Shown here piece after piece: positions 54,181-63,253 of a stretch of 64,000 bases of DNA. Position 1 is the stretch's first letter, and each line of letters opens with the position of its first letter. Position numbers and translations under genes: made by a program. This DNA comes from Marinobacter nanhaiticus D15-8W (GTDB lineage Bacteria > Pseudomonadota > Gammaproteobacteria > Pseudomonadales > Oleiphilaceae). The DNA lies in contig NZ_AP028878.1 of the NCBI RefSeq assembly GCF_036511935.1, positions 4,712,001-4,776,000 on the forward strand, written 5' to 3'. The notes beneath the pieces are model-generated. The model worked only from the letters and a program-made list of their open reading frames with translations. It was not told the DNA's origin and ran no database searches.

Positions 54181-55209
54181 TCAGCCCTGGCTCAACAGCT
54201 CCCGCAAATCCGTAATGGCGGAATTCGCCCGCGCCAGATAGGACGCCATGGTCAGCGAATGATTGGCGAGCACACCGAAACCGCTGCCATTCAGCACGAC
54301 CGGACTCCACATGGACTGCTGCGAGCCTTCCAACTCGACGATGACCTGACGGACGCTGACCAACGCATTCTTATCAACCAGCACATCGCGGAAATCCACC
54401 TCGATGGCACGGAAGATATGCAGCAGCGCCCACGATGTGCCGCGAGCTTCGTAGAAGACATCGTCAATCTGTGTCCAGGGTGTTTGCACGGACTTGTACC
54501 CTTCGGCGGTTTCGCCCTCCGGCAGTTCTGCCAAGCCTTCGGCAACACTCTGCTTCCCCACACTCTCGCTCAGGCGACGGGACAAACTACCCAGCCGGGT
54601 TTCCAGGTCCGCCAACCAGTTGTTGAGATTGTCCGCCCGGGCGTAAAACTGGGCCCTGGGCTGTTGCGGATCGGATAGGCGCGCCAGGTAGCGCTTGAGC
54701 GCTTCAACGCCCCTGCGATATTCGGTTTCTGTCGAAGGAAGCGCCCAACTGCTATTGTCGAAATGCATTTGCGGTTCGGCAACGGTCAGGTCCGGATCCT
54801 CCGCTGACTGGCTTTGGGAACGGCTGATATCCTTGCGCAACGCCCGCGTCATATCCCTGACCTGCACCAGAACGCCGTACTCCCAACGAGGCATGTTATC
54901 CATCCATACGCCTGGGGGTGTTATATCGTTGGTGATGTACCCGCCCGGCTTGTTCAACAGCGTTTCGACCATATGGATCAGGGTGGCGGTGGTGGTAAAG
55001 CCTGGCACCATCTCCCGATCCAGGTTGCGCGCAACCTCACGCGACTGTTCCTTGACCGAGAACGTATCCGGTTCGCTGCTCCAGTAAATACCGAGAATCG
55101 CGACCACAACCAGGTAGATGACCAGCAAGGCAATAACGATCTTGGCGACCATACCGCCCCGGATATCTTCCCCCCGTCCCCGGAAAAACAGTTTGGTTCT
55201 ATTCCACAT
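54181..55209 (-). CDS. DUF2333 inner-membrane protein
   Basis: The 342-residue protein has one N-terminal membrane helix (residues about 22-44, VAKIVIALLVIYLVVVAILGIYW) and a large, mostly helical periplasmic or cytosolic domain (SVKEQSREVARNLDREMVPGF, then PGGYITNDITPPGVWMDNMPRWEYG). That pattern is the DUF2333 family of gammaproteobacteria, whose function is not established. It ends next to the ppa terminator and lies upstream of nothing on its strand. The 160-base gap to the LapD-like gene suggests separate units. Confidence 0.85.
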   Translation of the reverse strand: MWNRTKLFFRGRGEDIRGGMVAKIVIALLVIYLVVVAILGIYWSSEPDTFSVKEQSREVARNLDREMVPGFTTTATLIHMVETLLNKPGGYITNDITPPGVWMDNMPRWEYGVLVQVRDMTRALRKDISRSQSQSAEDPDLTVAEPQMHFDNSSWALPSTETEYRRGVEALKRYLARLSDPQQPRAQFYARADNLNNWLADLETRLGSLSRRLSESVGKQSVAEGLAELPEGETAEGYKSVQTPWTQIDDVFYEARGTSWALLHIFRAIEVDFRDVLVDKNALVSVRQVIVELEGSQQSMWSPVVLNGSGFGVLANHSLTMASYLARANSAITDLRELLSQG

Positions 55210-55368
55210 AGCCTCGCACCTTAGTTTGTGTCATATCGGAAACTCACGTGATATCAAGATTACCCATTCTCCGACCCATGCTGCCCGGTCAGGGTCACGC
55301 CACCGGCCATTACCTTGCCGGATTGTCGGGACGACCGCAATTGGCACCGCGTGAGGCGAGGCCCGGGG

Positions 55369-57339
55369 TCAGGGCAAGTTTTCATCCGGACGGGCCAGGT
55401 GATAGCCGGTCCCGCCATCGACTCCCGCCTCGGCGACCACATGCCATTCCGCGGCGGTTTCCACCCCGGCCACAAAAACCTCGACCCCCCGACTGTGGGC
55501 AATAGGCACTATCGACTCCAGATAGAAGCGATTGTCTGGATGGGTGTCGATATTGTGGATGAAGCTAGGGTCCATACGCAGGGCCTGGAAAGGTAGATTG
55601 CGTAGATAGCTGAATGGCACACCGCCGACACCAAAATGGTCGACCAGAACACGAACCCCCAGACGCCGCAACATGCGCACGCAAAGACCGACCTCTTTAC
55701 GGTGATGGTGCACCGCATCTTCTTCGAGACAGATCCACAAACGCTTCCTGAGACCCATGCCCCCGGTCAGAATTTCATTGAGCCGGTTACGGAATGTCTC
55801 GTCGGCAAGCGAAGAAGTGCCGAGGGTAATGCCAAACTCCGCTTCCGGGTGCTGTTGCAGTACGGCCAAAATCCGCGTAACCACCAATAGGTCCAGCTGC
55901 GCCATCATTTGGAAACGCTCGGCCATGGGCACGAAGACACCGGCCGCCACCCATTCACCATCGATATCCAGGCGCGATAGCACCTGATAATAATGTACCT
56001 GGTGATCGGATGTGCGAAACAGAGGCTGGAACAGCAACTTGACCGCCTCGTTATCCAACGCCGTCTGCAGGTGTTGCCGCCAGAGTTCAACACCGTGCTG
56101 CGTAGACTGGGCGGCATCGAACACCTTGCAACCACTTTCATGCGACACCTGGGCTTGCCGCAGGGCCTCGTCGCAGGCCTCGAACAGGCGCTCCACAGTA
56201 CTAAGCTCAGTGGCCACAGCCAGACCGGCATGCACCGCCACGTCCATTCCAACGGCCCGGTCCGAGTAGATGCCATCCAATTCGGTCACCAGCGACTGCA
56301 TCCAGAAACGGGCATCGACAATCGCCGCACCAGGCAGAAACAAGGCAAACTCGGCCCCCGCACGACGCCCTGTAAAGGAGCCGGGATGCATCCTTTCGAA
56401 CGCCTTCAGCCGCTTTGCCACAGTTTGTAATATGTCGTCCGCCTTGGATCGACCGTGCAGGTTATTGAACTCACCGAACCCGGCCAACTGCATCATGACC
56501 AACACCCCCTGGCGGCGGGATTCCTGGGTTTCCACCGCTACCCTCAGTCGTTGGTCGAACGCCGAACGGCTGGCCACGCCAGTGAGTCGATCTTCATTAT
56601 TCATTTGCCGCAAGTGGGCGATCAGCTTGGCCTGCCCTTCAAACAGAGCGCCCAGGTCGTTAGCCATCTGGTTCATCGCCGAGGTAACGCGCGCCAGCTC
56701 CCGCGTACCGGCGTCCGGCGCCTTGAAGCGGAAATCGCGCCGGCGAATCGCTTCGGCCTGACGCTCCAGGCCAATCAGCGGGCGGAGAGTGCGCCGCAGG
56801 ATCAGGTAGAGCATCAACAGGGCGCCGCCACCGATAACCAGCGTGCCCAAGGCCAGCCGACGGGCCATGCGCCAGAGATCGAGATAACCCGCACCCGGGT
56901 GGCTGGTGACCTCAACCGTGCCCAGGAATTGCCAGCCACGCATCACCGATGCCTGGGCACGAAACTCCTCCAGCGGCAGATGCATCATGTCGACAAACCA
57001 TGAGGGCACACCATAGGTCTGGGCTTCATCCTGGCGTTCGATCACGAATTCCTGGGCCACATTGTTGTAGCGGACGGAGAGGTAGCGGCCGCTGTCGAAC
57101 GTGGCGTCGATCAGCGAGGAGGACGCGACCGGGTCGCGGCCATCGATGGCGTTGGACAGGGACAACCCCACCGCCACCGCACCATCATTGGCATGGCCGG
57201 CGAGCTGCTCGACGATATAGCCGCGGAACCCCACCATCCCCGCCAGCAGACTGACGACCAGCAGGAGCAGGATCAGGCTCCCGGTGAACAGCAGCAACAA
57301 TAGCCGCAGCGAAACGATCCCACGACGTTTTCTCTGCAT
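55369..57339 (-). CDS. LapD-like degenerate GGDEF/EAL c-di-GMP receptor
   Basis: The 656-residue inner-membrane protein has a first helix (residues about 11-37), a periplasmic LapD/MoxY-type domain (to about 165, including SWFVDMMHLPLEEF, which resembles the LapD segment with the partner-binding Trp), a second helix, a HAMP (RPLIGLERQAEAIRRRDF), a GGDEF-like domain whose motif reads AGAEF, and an EAL-like domain whose motif reads QVL (YYQVLSRL). Both enzymatic motifs are destroyed, as in LapD, so it should bind c-di-GMP rather than make or cut it. No lapG protease or adhesin gene is in the window. Confidence 0.85.
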   Translation of the reverse strand: MQRKRRGIVSLRLLLLLFTGSLILLLLVVSLLAGMVGFRGYIVEQLAGHANDGAVAVGLSLSNAIDGRDPVASSSLIDATFDSGRYLSVRYNNVAQEFVIERQDEAQTYGVPSWFVDMMHLPLEEFRAQASVMRGWQFLGTVEVTSHPGAGYLDLWRMARRLALGTLVIGGGALLMLYLILRRTLRPLIGLERQAEAIRRRDFRFKAPDAGTRELARVTSAMNQMANDLGALFEGQAKLIAHLRQMNNEDRLTGVASRSAFDQRLRVAVETQESRRQGVLVMMQLAGFGEFNNLHGRSKADDILQTVAKRLKAFERMHPGSFTGRRAGAEFALFLPGAAIVDARFWMQSLVTELDGIYSDRAVGMDVAVHAGLAVATELSTVERLFEACDEALRQAQVSHESGCKVFDAAQSTQHGVELWRQHLQTALDNEAVKLLFQPLFRTSDHQVHYYQVLSRLDIDGEWVAAGVFVPMAERFQMMAQLDLLVVTRILAVLQQHPEAEFGITLGTSSLADETFRNRLNEILTGGMGLRKRLWICLEEDAVHHHRKEVGLCVRMLRRLGVRVLVDHFGVGGVPFSYLRNLPFQALRMDPSFIHNIDTHPDNRFYLESIVPIAHSRGVEVFVAGVETAAEWHVVAEAGVDGGTGYHLARPDENLP

Positions 57340-57701
57340 CCCTGGCCGATCCTTTGCATGGATGGGTAAAACGGAAGACGCGCTGGCCTCGAAAGTCAGC
57401 CGCCATCAAGGCTTCCAGCGCCCTTGCGCGACGCACCAGCGTCCGGATATGACAAACATTTACATAGAGTGACGTACGCCGACAACATAAAACACTATAG
57501 ACTCTTCCGTAACCTGATGATGCCTCTACAATCACAAAGCTACGGAGCGTCTTCGCGAGCCTTTTAGGGCTCGATTTCCAGTTTGGGCAAAAAGGTCCAG
57601 TTGGGGCAACAAGCCGACAGGCAAGAAAAAATAACACTGTCCGGGAAATACTGCCGGCGGGCACCCGCGATTTCGGACGGAAGTGACAGGCCAGAGAATA
57701 A
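57340..57701. other. Divergent region between the LapD-like and REC-GGDEF genes
   Basis: About 360 bases hold no gene. It includes a CGAGCC/GGCTCG hairpin (57556-57573 region) and an imperfect direct repeat, TCCAGTTTGGGCAA (57577-57590) and TCCAGTTGGGGCAA (57596-57609), 19 bases apart, upstream of the cyclase gene. Promoters of both c-di-GMP genes should lie here. Confidence 0.5.
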
Positions 57702-59315
57702 ATGACTGAAGACAATCAGAAGGAAAAGCTGAAACAGCATTTTGCCCGACGGGTCACCACCCAGGCACGCGTTGTTCTCGACACCTGGCAGAAAGCCAGG
57801 GAATCCGCCGACCAGGCTGAAATATTGCACCGCGATCTCTCCAGTGCCACCGAGAAACTGGTGCGCTATGCCCAGCGTTTCGAGATGGAAAAGCATGCCG
57901 CCGCCGGCGAACGCCTGCTGGAGATCCTAAAGCGCTGGGCGCCGGAGAGTCCGCTTGCCAGCGACGTGCAGGACGACCTGCAGAACGCCATGGACAAGCT
58001 CAGCCAGTGCACCCTGCGCCGTACTGATCAGGATCTGGAAGAAGCGCCGCGCACCTACTTGAGAACACCTGTCTACGTCGCCCTGTGCGAGATGGAAATG
58101 GCCCACCGGTTGATCAAGCAACTGGAATTCTTCGGCTTCCGCGCCGCGGCCTTCGAAGACGCTGAGAGCCTCATGGATGCCTGCAGCCGGCACAAGCCGG
58201 AAACCATCCTGATGGACGTTAATTTTGGCGGCTCGCCCCTATCCGGCATCGCCACCGTGGAAGCCCTCCAGGAGCGTCACGACACGCCCATCCCCATCGT
58301 CTTCATGAGCGACGAAGACGGTAGCATCGAAACCCGACTGCGGGCCTCGCGCTCCGGCGGCGAGGAATTCTTCTACCCATCGGTGGATCCGGGCCAGCTT
58401 ATCGAGAAGATCGAAACCTATACCCATGGCAATACCGTGGAGCCTTACCGCGTACTGGTGTTGGACGACTCCCGTGCCCAGGCCAAGTTCATGGAGAACG
58501 TACTGACCCGTGCGGGCATGAAAGCCCATATCATCACCGAACCCATGCAGATCATCCGGGCGCTGGACGAATTCTCTCCTGAGATTATCGTGTTGGACAT
58601 GTACATGCCCGGCTGCACCGGTATGGAGATCGCCCGGGTAATTCGCCAGCAGGACCGGCTGCACAGCGTGCCCATCATCTACCTGTCGGCCGAGGACGAC
58701 GTTTCCAAGCAGCTCCATGCCATGAGTCTGGGCGGCGACGATTTCCTGACCAAGCCGATCGATCCGAAGCACCTGATCGCCACCATCCACAACCGGGGTC
58801 GTCGTGCACGGTCGCTACTGGCCTTGATGATCCGTGACAGCCTGACGGGCCTGTTCAACCACACCCATACGCTGCACCTGCTGGACCAGGAGATCGTCAA
58901 GGCCCGGCAAAGAGACCAGCCGCTGTGCTTCGCCATGCTGGATATCGACCACTTCAAGAAGATCAACGACACCTACGGCCACCCGATCGGGGACCGGGTA
59001 CTGCGCAGCCTGTCCATGTTCCTCAAACAGCGTCTTCGCAAGACCGACCACATCGGTCGCTACGGGGGCGAGGAGTTTGCCCTGATACTGCCCGGCACCC
59101 GCGAGAGCGACGCCAAGAACGTGATCAACGAGATCCGTGAGCGCTTTGCCGAGCTGCTTCAGCCCGCCGGCGCCCAGGAGTTCAACGTGACTTTCAGCTG
59201 CGGCGTTGCCGCCTGGAATGGCGAGAACGCCCAGGCTCTTTGCGAGCGTGCCGACCGCGCCCTGTACGAGGCCAAGCGACTCGGTCGCAACAACGTGGTT
59301 TCGGCGGCCGGCTGA
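57702..59315 (+). CDS. Two-receiver response regulator with GGDEF (diguanylate cyclase)
   Basis: The 537-residue cytoplasmic protein has an N-terminal helical part of about 115 residues (a degenerate Hpt-like run HRDLSSATEKLVRYAQ), a first receiver (YVALCEMEMAHRLIKQL; phospho-Asp in ILMDVNFGG, but the usual acidic pair is changed to Cys-Glu), a second canonical receiver (VLVLDDSRAQAKF, Asp in IVLDMYMPGCTG, Thr/Ser in IYLSAEDD, Lys in LTKPIDPK), and a GGDEF domain (DSLTGLFNHTHTL, RYGGEEFALILPG). The GGEEF motif is intact, so c-di-GMP synthesis is likely, controlled by phosphorylation of the second receiver. It is divergent from the LapD-like receptor, a plausible source of its ligand. Confidence 0.92.
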   Translation: MTEDNQKEKLKQHFARRVTTQARVVLDTWQKARESADQAEILHRDLSSATEKLVRYAQRFEMEKHAAAGERLLEILKRWAPESPLASDVQDDLQNAMDKLSQCTLRRTDQDLEEAPRTYLRTPVYVALCEMEMAHRLIKQLEFFGFRAAAFEDAESLMDACSRHKPETILMDVNFGGSPLSGIATVEALQERHDTPIPIVFMSDEDGSIETRLRASRSGGEEFFYPSVDPGQLIEKIETYTHGNTVEPYRVLVLDDSRAQAKFMENVLTRAGMKAHIITEPMQIIRALDEFSPEIIVLDMYMPGCTGMEIARVIRQQDRLHSVPIIYLSAEDDVSKQLHAMSLGGDDFLTKPIDPKHLIATIHNRGRRARSLLALMIRDSLTGLFNHTHTLHLLDQEIVKARQRDQPLCFAMLDIDHFKKINDTYGHPIGDRVLRSLSMFLKQRLRKTDHIGRYGGEEFALILPGTRESDAKNVINEIRERFAELLQPAGAQEFNVTFSCGVAAWNGENAQALCERADRALYEAKRLGRNNVVSAAG

Positions 59316-59691
59316 CCCGTTGCCCGGGCGCCGATCCGGCGATTTCAGCACAGTTATATATAGAAGGTGGGGGCGAGCAATCGCACCCACCTCTTTTGTG
59401 TGGCCATTGGCTTGCCAGCCCCGCCTTTCGTTCACCGGTTTTCCAAATTTTTCAGCACCTTTACGCGCCGTTTCCCGGCTTTTTCTGGCGCTCTTAGACT
59501 AGCCGCTATGAAACCAACGTCTTATGGACGTGATTTCCCACCTTGTTAACAATGACCCCAGACTCGGCGAGACCGGCCCGCCGGATTGTCAAAATGTGTT
59601 GAAGACATGGTCTACACTGGTCATCATGATTGGAAAATGTCGCTATATTCGGCGATCCTTCCAAAAACAACCGGATAACAAGGTTTTCTCC
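59316..59691. other. Region between the cyclase and aroQ
   Basis: About 375 bases with a terminator for the cyclase gene near its start (59364-59397) and a T/A-richer stretch upstream of aroQ. No separate gene or recognised RNA is seen; an in-frame extension of aroQ back to 59524 lacks family support. Confidence 0.5.
59364..59397 (+). terminator. Intrinsic terminator after the cyclase gene
   Basis: AGGTGGG (59365-59371) pairs with CCCACCT (59386-59392), followed by CTTTTG. It lies 49 bases after the stop codon. Confidence 0.75.
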
Positions 59692-60132
59692 ATGGCCACA
59701 ATTCTCGTGCTGCACGGCCCCAACCTGAACATGCTTGGCGTTCGGGAGCCTGACGTCTACGGCCACGAGACCCTGAATGATATCAACGAGCGCCTGCACC
59801 AGCAGGCCAGCTCGGCGGGCCATCATCTCCTGCATCTGCAGTCGAATGCAGAGTACGAACTGATCGATCGTGTCCATGAGGCACGGCAGGAAGGGGTGGA
59901 CTATGTCCTTATCAATCCGGCGGCCTTCACGCATACCAGCGTCGCATTGCGCGATGCCCTGCTAGCTTCGGAGATCCCCTTTATCGAAGTGCACCTGTCC
60001 AATGTGCACGCCCGCGAACCCTTTCGCCACCATTCCTACTTTTCGGATGTAGCGGATGGCGTGATCTGCGGTCTCGGCAGCCAGGGGTATGACCTGGCAC
60101 TACAAGCCGCGATGAAACGACTGACTGGCTAG
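59692..60132 (+). CDS. aroQ: Type II 3-dehydroquinate dehydratase
   Basis: The 146-residue enzyme dehydrates 3-dehydroquinate in the shikimate pathway. It shows [21 protein letters not shown] (catalytic Tyr and Arg loop), [41 protein letters not shown] and [24 protein letters not shown] precedes the ATG. It is followed by accB and accC, an order conserved in pseudomonads. Confidence 0.97.
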   Translation: MATILVLHGPNLNMLGVREPDVYGHETLNDINERLHQQASSAGHHLLHLQSNAEYELIDRVHEARQEGVDYVLINPAAFTHTSVALRDALLASEIPFIEVHLSNVHAREPFRHHSYFSDVADGVICGLGSQGYDLALQAAMKRLTG

Positions 60133-60164
60133 AAGCAGCGAACGCTCGACTTAACTTCGGCAAG

Positions 60165-60225
60165 AACAATTTTCTTGAAAAGAAAAAACGTTTTTGGAAA
60201 GAAACAACATTCTTGAAGAGAACCA
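60165..60225 (+). repeat. Three A/T-rich near-repeats in the accB leader
   Basis: Segments AACAATTTTCTTGAAAAGAA, AACGTTTTTGGAAAGAAAC and AACATTCTTGAAGAGAACCA follow one another with a period of about 20 bases. Two contain the small palindrome TTCTTGA(A)..AGAA. They form an AT-rich island in a GC-rich genome directly before the accB start. Confidence 0.55.
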
Positions 60226-60228
60226 ACC

Positions 60229-60693
60229 ATGGATATTCGCAAAGTAAAGAAACTGATCGAACTGATTGAAGAGTCCGACGTGGAAGAACTGGAAATCCGC
60301 GAAGGCGAGGATACAGTGCGCATCACCCGTCGCCGCGGCCAGGCGGAATACGCCCAGATGATGCCAGCCCAGTACGCGGCTCCGGCGCCAGCGCCGCAGG
60401 CACCGCAACAGCAGGCTTCCGAGCCGGCAGGTGATGCCCCGGCCGAAACCAAGCCCGCGGGACACGAAGTTCGCTCCCCCATGGTCGGCACCTTCTATCG
60501 CGCACCGTCGCCGACCGCCAAATCCTTCGTCGAAGTCGGTCAGACCGTTGCCGCAGGCGACGTGATCTGCATCGTCGAAGCGATGAAGATGATGAACCAG
60601 ATCGAGGCCGACAAGAGCGGTACCATCGTCGATATCCTCGTGGAAAACGGGCAACCGGTTGAGTTTGACCAGCCCCTCTTTGTAATCGCCTGA
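60229..60693 (+). CDS. accB: Biotin carboxyl carrier protein of acetyl-CoA carboxylase
   Basis: The 154-residue protein carries biotin between the carboxylase and carboxyltransferase of acetyl-CoA carboxylase. It has the N-terminal [22 protein letters not shown], an Ala/Pro-rich linker (residues about 45-75) and the biotinyl domain [20 protein letters not shown] with biotin Lys in [15 protein letters not shown]. It precedes accC by 17 bases. The AT-rich leader before it may take part in expression control. Confidence 0.97.
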   Translation: MDIRKVKKLIELIEESDVEELEIREGEDTVRITRRRGQAEYAQMMPAQYAAPAPAPQAPQQQASEPAGDAPAETKPAGHEVRSPMVGTFYRAPSPTAKSFVEVGQTVAAGDVICIVEAMKMMNQIEADKSGTIVDILVENGQPVEFDQPLFVIA

Positions 60694-60710
60694 TCGAAGA
60701 CGACTGACCC

Positions 60711-62057
60711 ATGGCCATGATCGAAAAAGTCCTGATAGCCAACCGGGGCGAGATTGCGCTTCGCATCCTGCGCGCCTGTAAGGAGCTGGGCATCCGCACC
60801 GTTGCCGTGCACTCCCAGGTCGACCGCGACCTGATGCACGTCCGTCTCGCCGACGAGTCCGTCTGTATCGGACCCAATAGCGCGAGTGAAAGTTACCTCA
60901 ACATTCCCGCCATCATCAGCGCCGCGGAAGTCACCGACGCCGTGGGCATCCACCCCGGCTACGGCTTCCTCGCAGAGAACGCCGATTTCGCCGAACAGGT
61001 GGAGAAGAGCGGGTTCCGTTTCATCGGTCCACGCGCCGAGACCATCCGCCTGATGGGCAACAAGGTCTCCGCCATCAACGCGATGGTCAAGGCCGGCGTG
61101 CCCACGGTCCCCGGCTCCGACGGCCCGATCACCGATGATGACGAGCACACCCTCGCCGTCGCCCGCAAGATCGGCTACCCGGTGATCATCAAGGCAGCGT
61201 CCGGCGGCGGTGGCCGCGGCATGCAGGTGGTGCACTCCGAAGCATCTCTGCTCAAGAGCATCCAGATCACCCAGTCCGAAGCACGTAACGCCTTTGGTGA
61301 CGAGACTTGTTACCTGGAGAAGTACCTGGAACGCCCGCGTCACGTGGAAGTCCAGGTACTGGCCGACACCCACGGCAACGTGATCCATCTGGGCGACCGC
61401 GACTGCTCCATGCAGCGACGTCACCAGAAGGTTATCGAAGAAGCCCCGGCGCCGAACATCGACCCGGCCGCACGCGAACAGGCCCTGAAAGCCTGCGTCG
61501 ATGCCTGTAAGGAAATCGGCTACGTGGGAGCCGGTACCTTCGAGTTCCTGTATCAGGACGGCAACTTCTACTTCATCGAGATGAATACGCGGGTCCAGGT
61601 GGAACACCCGGTATCGGAAATGGTCACCGGTGTGGATATTGTCAAGGAGCAACTCCGGGTTGCCAGCGGCCTGCCGCTTACCTTCAGTCAGGATGAGATC
61701 CGCGTGGCTGGTCACGCCATCGAATGCCGGATCAACGCCGAGGACCCCAAGACCTTCGTTCCCAGCCCCGGCCAGGTGAAGCACTACCACGCTCCCGGCG
61801 GCAACGGCGTACGTGTCGATTCCCACATGTACAGCGGCTACACCGTGCCGCCCTACTACGACTCCCTGGTAGGCAAGCTGATCACTTTCGGCGAGGACCG
61901 GGAAACCGCCCGTAAGCGCATGAAGAACGCGCTGGACGAGCTGGTAGTGGAAGGCATCAAGACCAACCAGCCCCTGCATCGGCGATTGATCCTTGACGGC
62001 GGCTTCAAGAATGTGGAGTTTACCATCCACTATCTTGAGAAGCTGATCAGGGACTAG
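60711..62057 (+). CDS. accC: Acetyl-CoA carboxylase, biotin carboxylase subunit
   Basis: The 448-residue ATP-grasp enzyme carboxylates the biotin on AccB. It shows [48 protein letters not shown] [36 protein letters not shown] and [17 protein letters not shown] at 60717 is an alternative that would trim two residues. It is a paralogue of pycA but follows accB, which settles the assignment. Confidence 0.97.
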   Translation: MAMIEKVLIANRGEIALRILRACKELGIRTVAVHSQVDRDLMHVRLADESVCIGPNSASESYLNIPAIISAAEVTDAVGIHPGYGFLAENADFAEQVEKSGFRFIGPRAETIRLMGNKVSAINAMVKAGVPTVPGSDGPITDDDEHTLAVARKIGYPVIIKAASGGGGRGMQVVHSEASLLKSIQITQSEARNAFGDETCYLEKYLERPRHVEVQVLADTHGNVIHLGDRDCSMQRRHQKVIEEAPAPNIDPAAREQALKACVDACKEIGYVGAGTFEFLYQDGNFYFIEMNTRVQVEHPVSEMVTGVDIVKEQLRVASGLPLTFSQDEIRVAGHAIECRINAEDPKTFVPSPGQVKHYHAPGGNGVRVDSHMYSGYTVPPYYDSLVGKLITFGEDRETARKRMKNALDELVVEGIKTNQPLHRRLILDGGFKNVEFTIHYLEKLIRD

Positions 62058-62091
62058 GTGCTCCGTCAACGTGATGATAGCGGCTTCAGAG

Positions 62092-62115
62092 CCCTGCGGG
62101 TCCTACCGCAGGGCG
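62092..62115. repeat. Perfect 9-bp hairpin between accC and prmA
   Basis: GCCCTGCGG (62092-62100) and CCGCAGGGC (62107-62115) pair around GTCCTA. No T run follows, so it is more likely a processing or attenuation structure, or part of a dispersed repeat, than a terminator. Confidence 0.6.
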
Positions 62116-62235
62116 CTCGACGGGCTCGCTGAAGTTCCGGATCGTTCCTATTCCAGAGTTCAAACCGGTTCCAGTATCCAAACCGATTCAGAACTCACCT
62201 CGATTCGAGATCTCACACTGACGGAGCACTAGACT

Positions 62236-63132
62236 ATGCGTTGGATCCAGATGCGCGTGCCGACGGACCCGGAATACGCGGAATTACTGGAAGATATCCT
62301 GATGGAAGCCGGCGCCGATGCCGTCACCATGGAGGATGCGGCCGACCAGCCGCTCTACGAGCCGGACCCTGGGAGCACCCCTCTGTGGGGACAGACCAGG
62401 GTTACCGGCCTGTTCAATGCCGACACCGGCATCGAAGCCATCCAGGCGATGATCGCCGACGCCTACCACCAGCAGACCCAGCAGGAACTCGGCGAGATCG
62501 ATGTCGAACTGCTCGAGGACAAGGACTGGGAACGGGCCTGGATGGACGACTTCAAGCCCCTCTCCTTTGGCGATCGCCTCTGGATCGTTCCCAGTTGGCA
62601 CGATGCACCCGATCCCAACGCGGCCAACCTGTTGCTCGACCCGGGGCTGGCCTTCGGCACTGGCACCCACCCGACGACGGCCCTCTGTCTTGAATGGCTC
62701 GACGGGCAGGACGTTACCAACAGCCAGGTGATCGACTACGGCTGCGGTTCCGGCATTCTCGGTCTCGCCGCATTACTGTTGGGCGCCCGGCATGTCATCG
62801 GCGTGGATACCGACCCGCAGGCACTGGAAGCCAGCCGGGACAATGCCCGGCGCAACGAAGTCGACGACGACAGGCTCGATCTCTATCTGCCGGAACAGGA
62901 GCCGACCACCGAAGCCGACGTCATGCTGGCCAATATCCTGGCGCAGCCACTGATGGACCTCGCACCCAAACTGGCCAGCCGTGTCCGTGACGGCGGTGCC
63001 ATCGTGCTGTCCGGCATCCTGTCGTCCCAGGCACGCGACGTGATGGAGGCGTACGAGCCCTGGTTCATCATGGACGAACCGGTGCAGCGCGAGGACTGGA
63101 TTCGCCTCACAGGACAGCGTCGCAACAGATGA
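62236..63132 (+). CDS. prmA: Ribosomal protein L11 methyltransferase
   Basis: The 298-residue SAM enzyme trimethylates L11. It has the N-terminal substrate domain (RWIQMRVPTDPEYAELLEDIL, CDLED-type EDKDWERAWMDDFKPLSFGDRLWIVPSW) and the C-terminal methyltransferase fold with LDPGLAFGTGTHPTTALCLEWLD, VIDYGCGSGILGLAAL and MLANILAQPLMDLAP. It follows accC after 178 bases with a hairpin between, so it may be partly uncoupled from accBC. Confidence 0.96.
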   Translation: MRWIQMRVPTDPEYAELLEDILMEAGADAVTMEDAADQPLYEPDPGSTPLWGQTRVTGLFNADTGIEAIQAMIADAYHQQTQQELGEIDVELLEDKDWERAWMDDFKPLSFGDRLWIVPSWHDAPDPNAANLLLDPGLAFGTGTHPTTALCLEWLDGQDVTNSQVIDYGCGSGILGLAALLLGARHVIGVDTDPQALEASRDNARRNEVDDDRLDLYLPEQEPTTEADVMLANILAQPLMDLAPKLASRVRDGGAIVLSGILSSQARDVMEAYEPWFIMDEPVQREDWIRLTGQRRNR

Positions 63133-63253
63133 CGCCGACACGGTGACGGTCTACACTGTGGACCTCATACCGTGCTCACGTATTATGCTTCAAGTGTGCA
63201 CTTTAACAGCGATAATCCAGGGAATCTGAGCCGTTACCCGACAGGAACAGAGG

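Noticed and set aside
60540..62069. 509-codon open frame antisense to accC
   Set aside because: Same reason: it mirrors accC, with no ribosome-binding site and no recognisable protein pattern.
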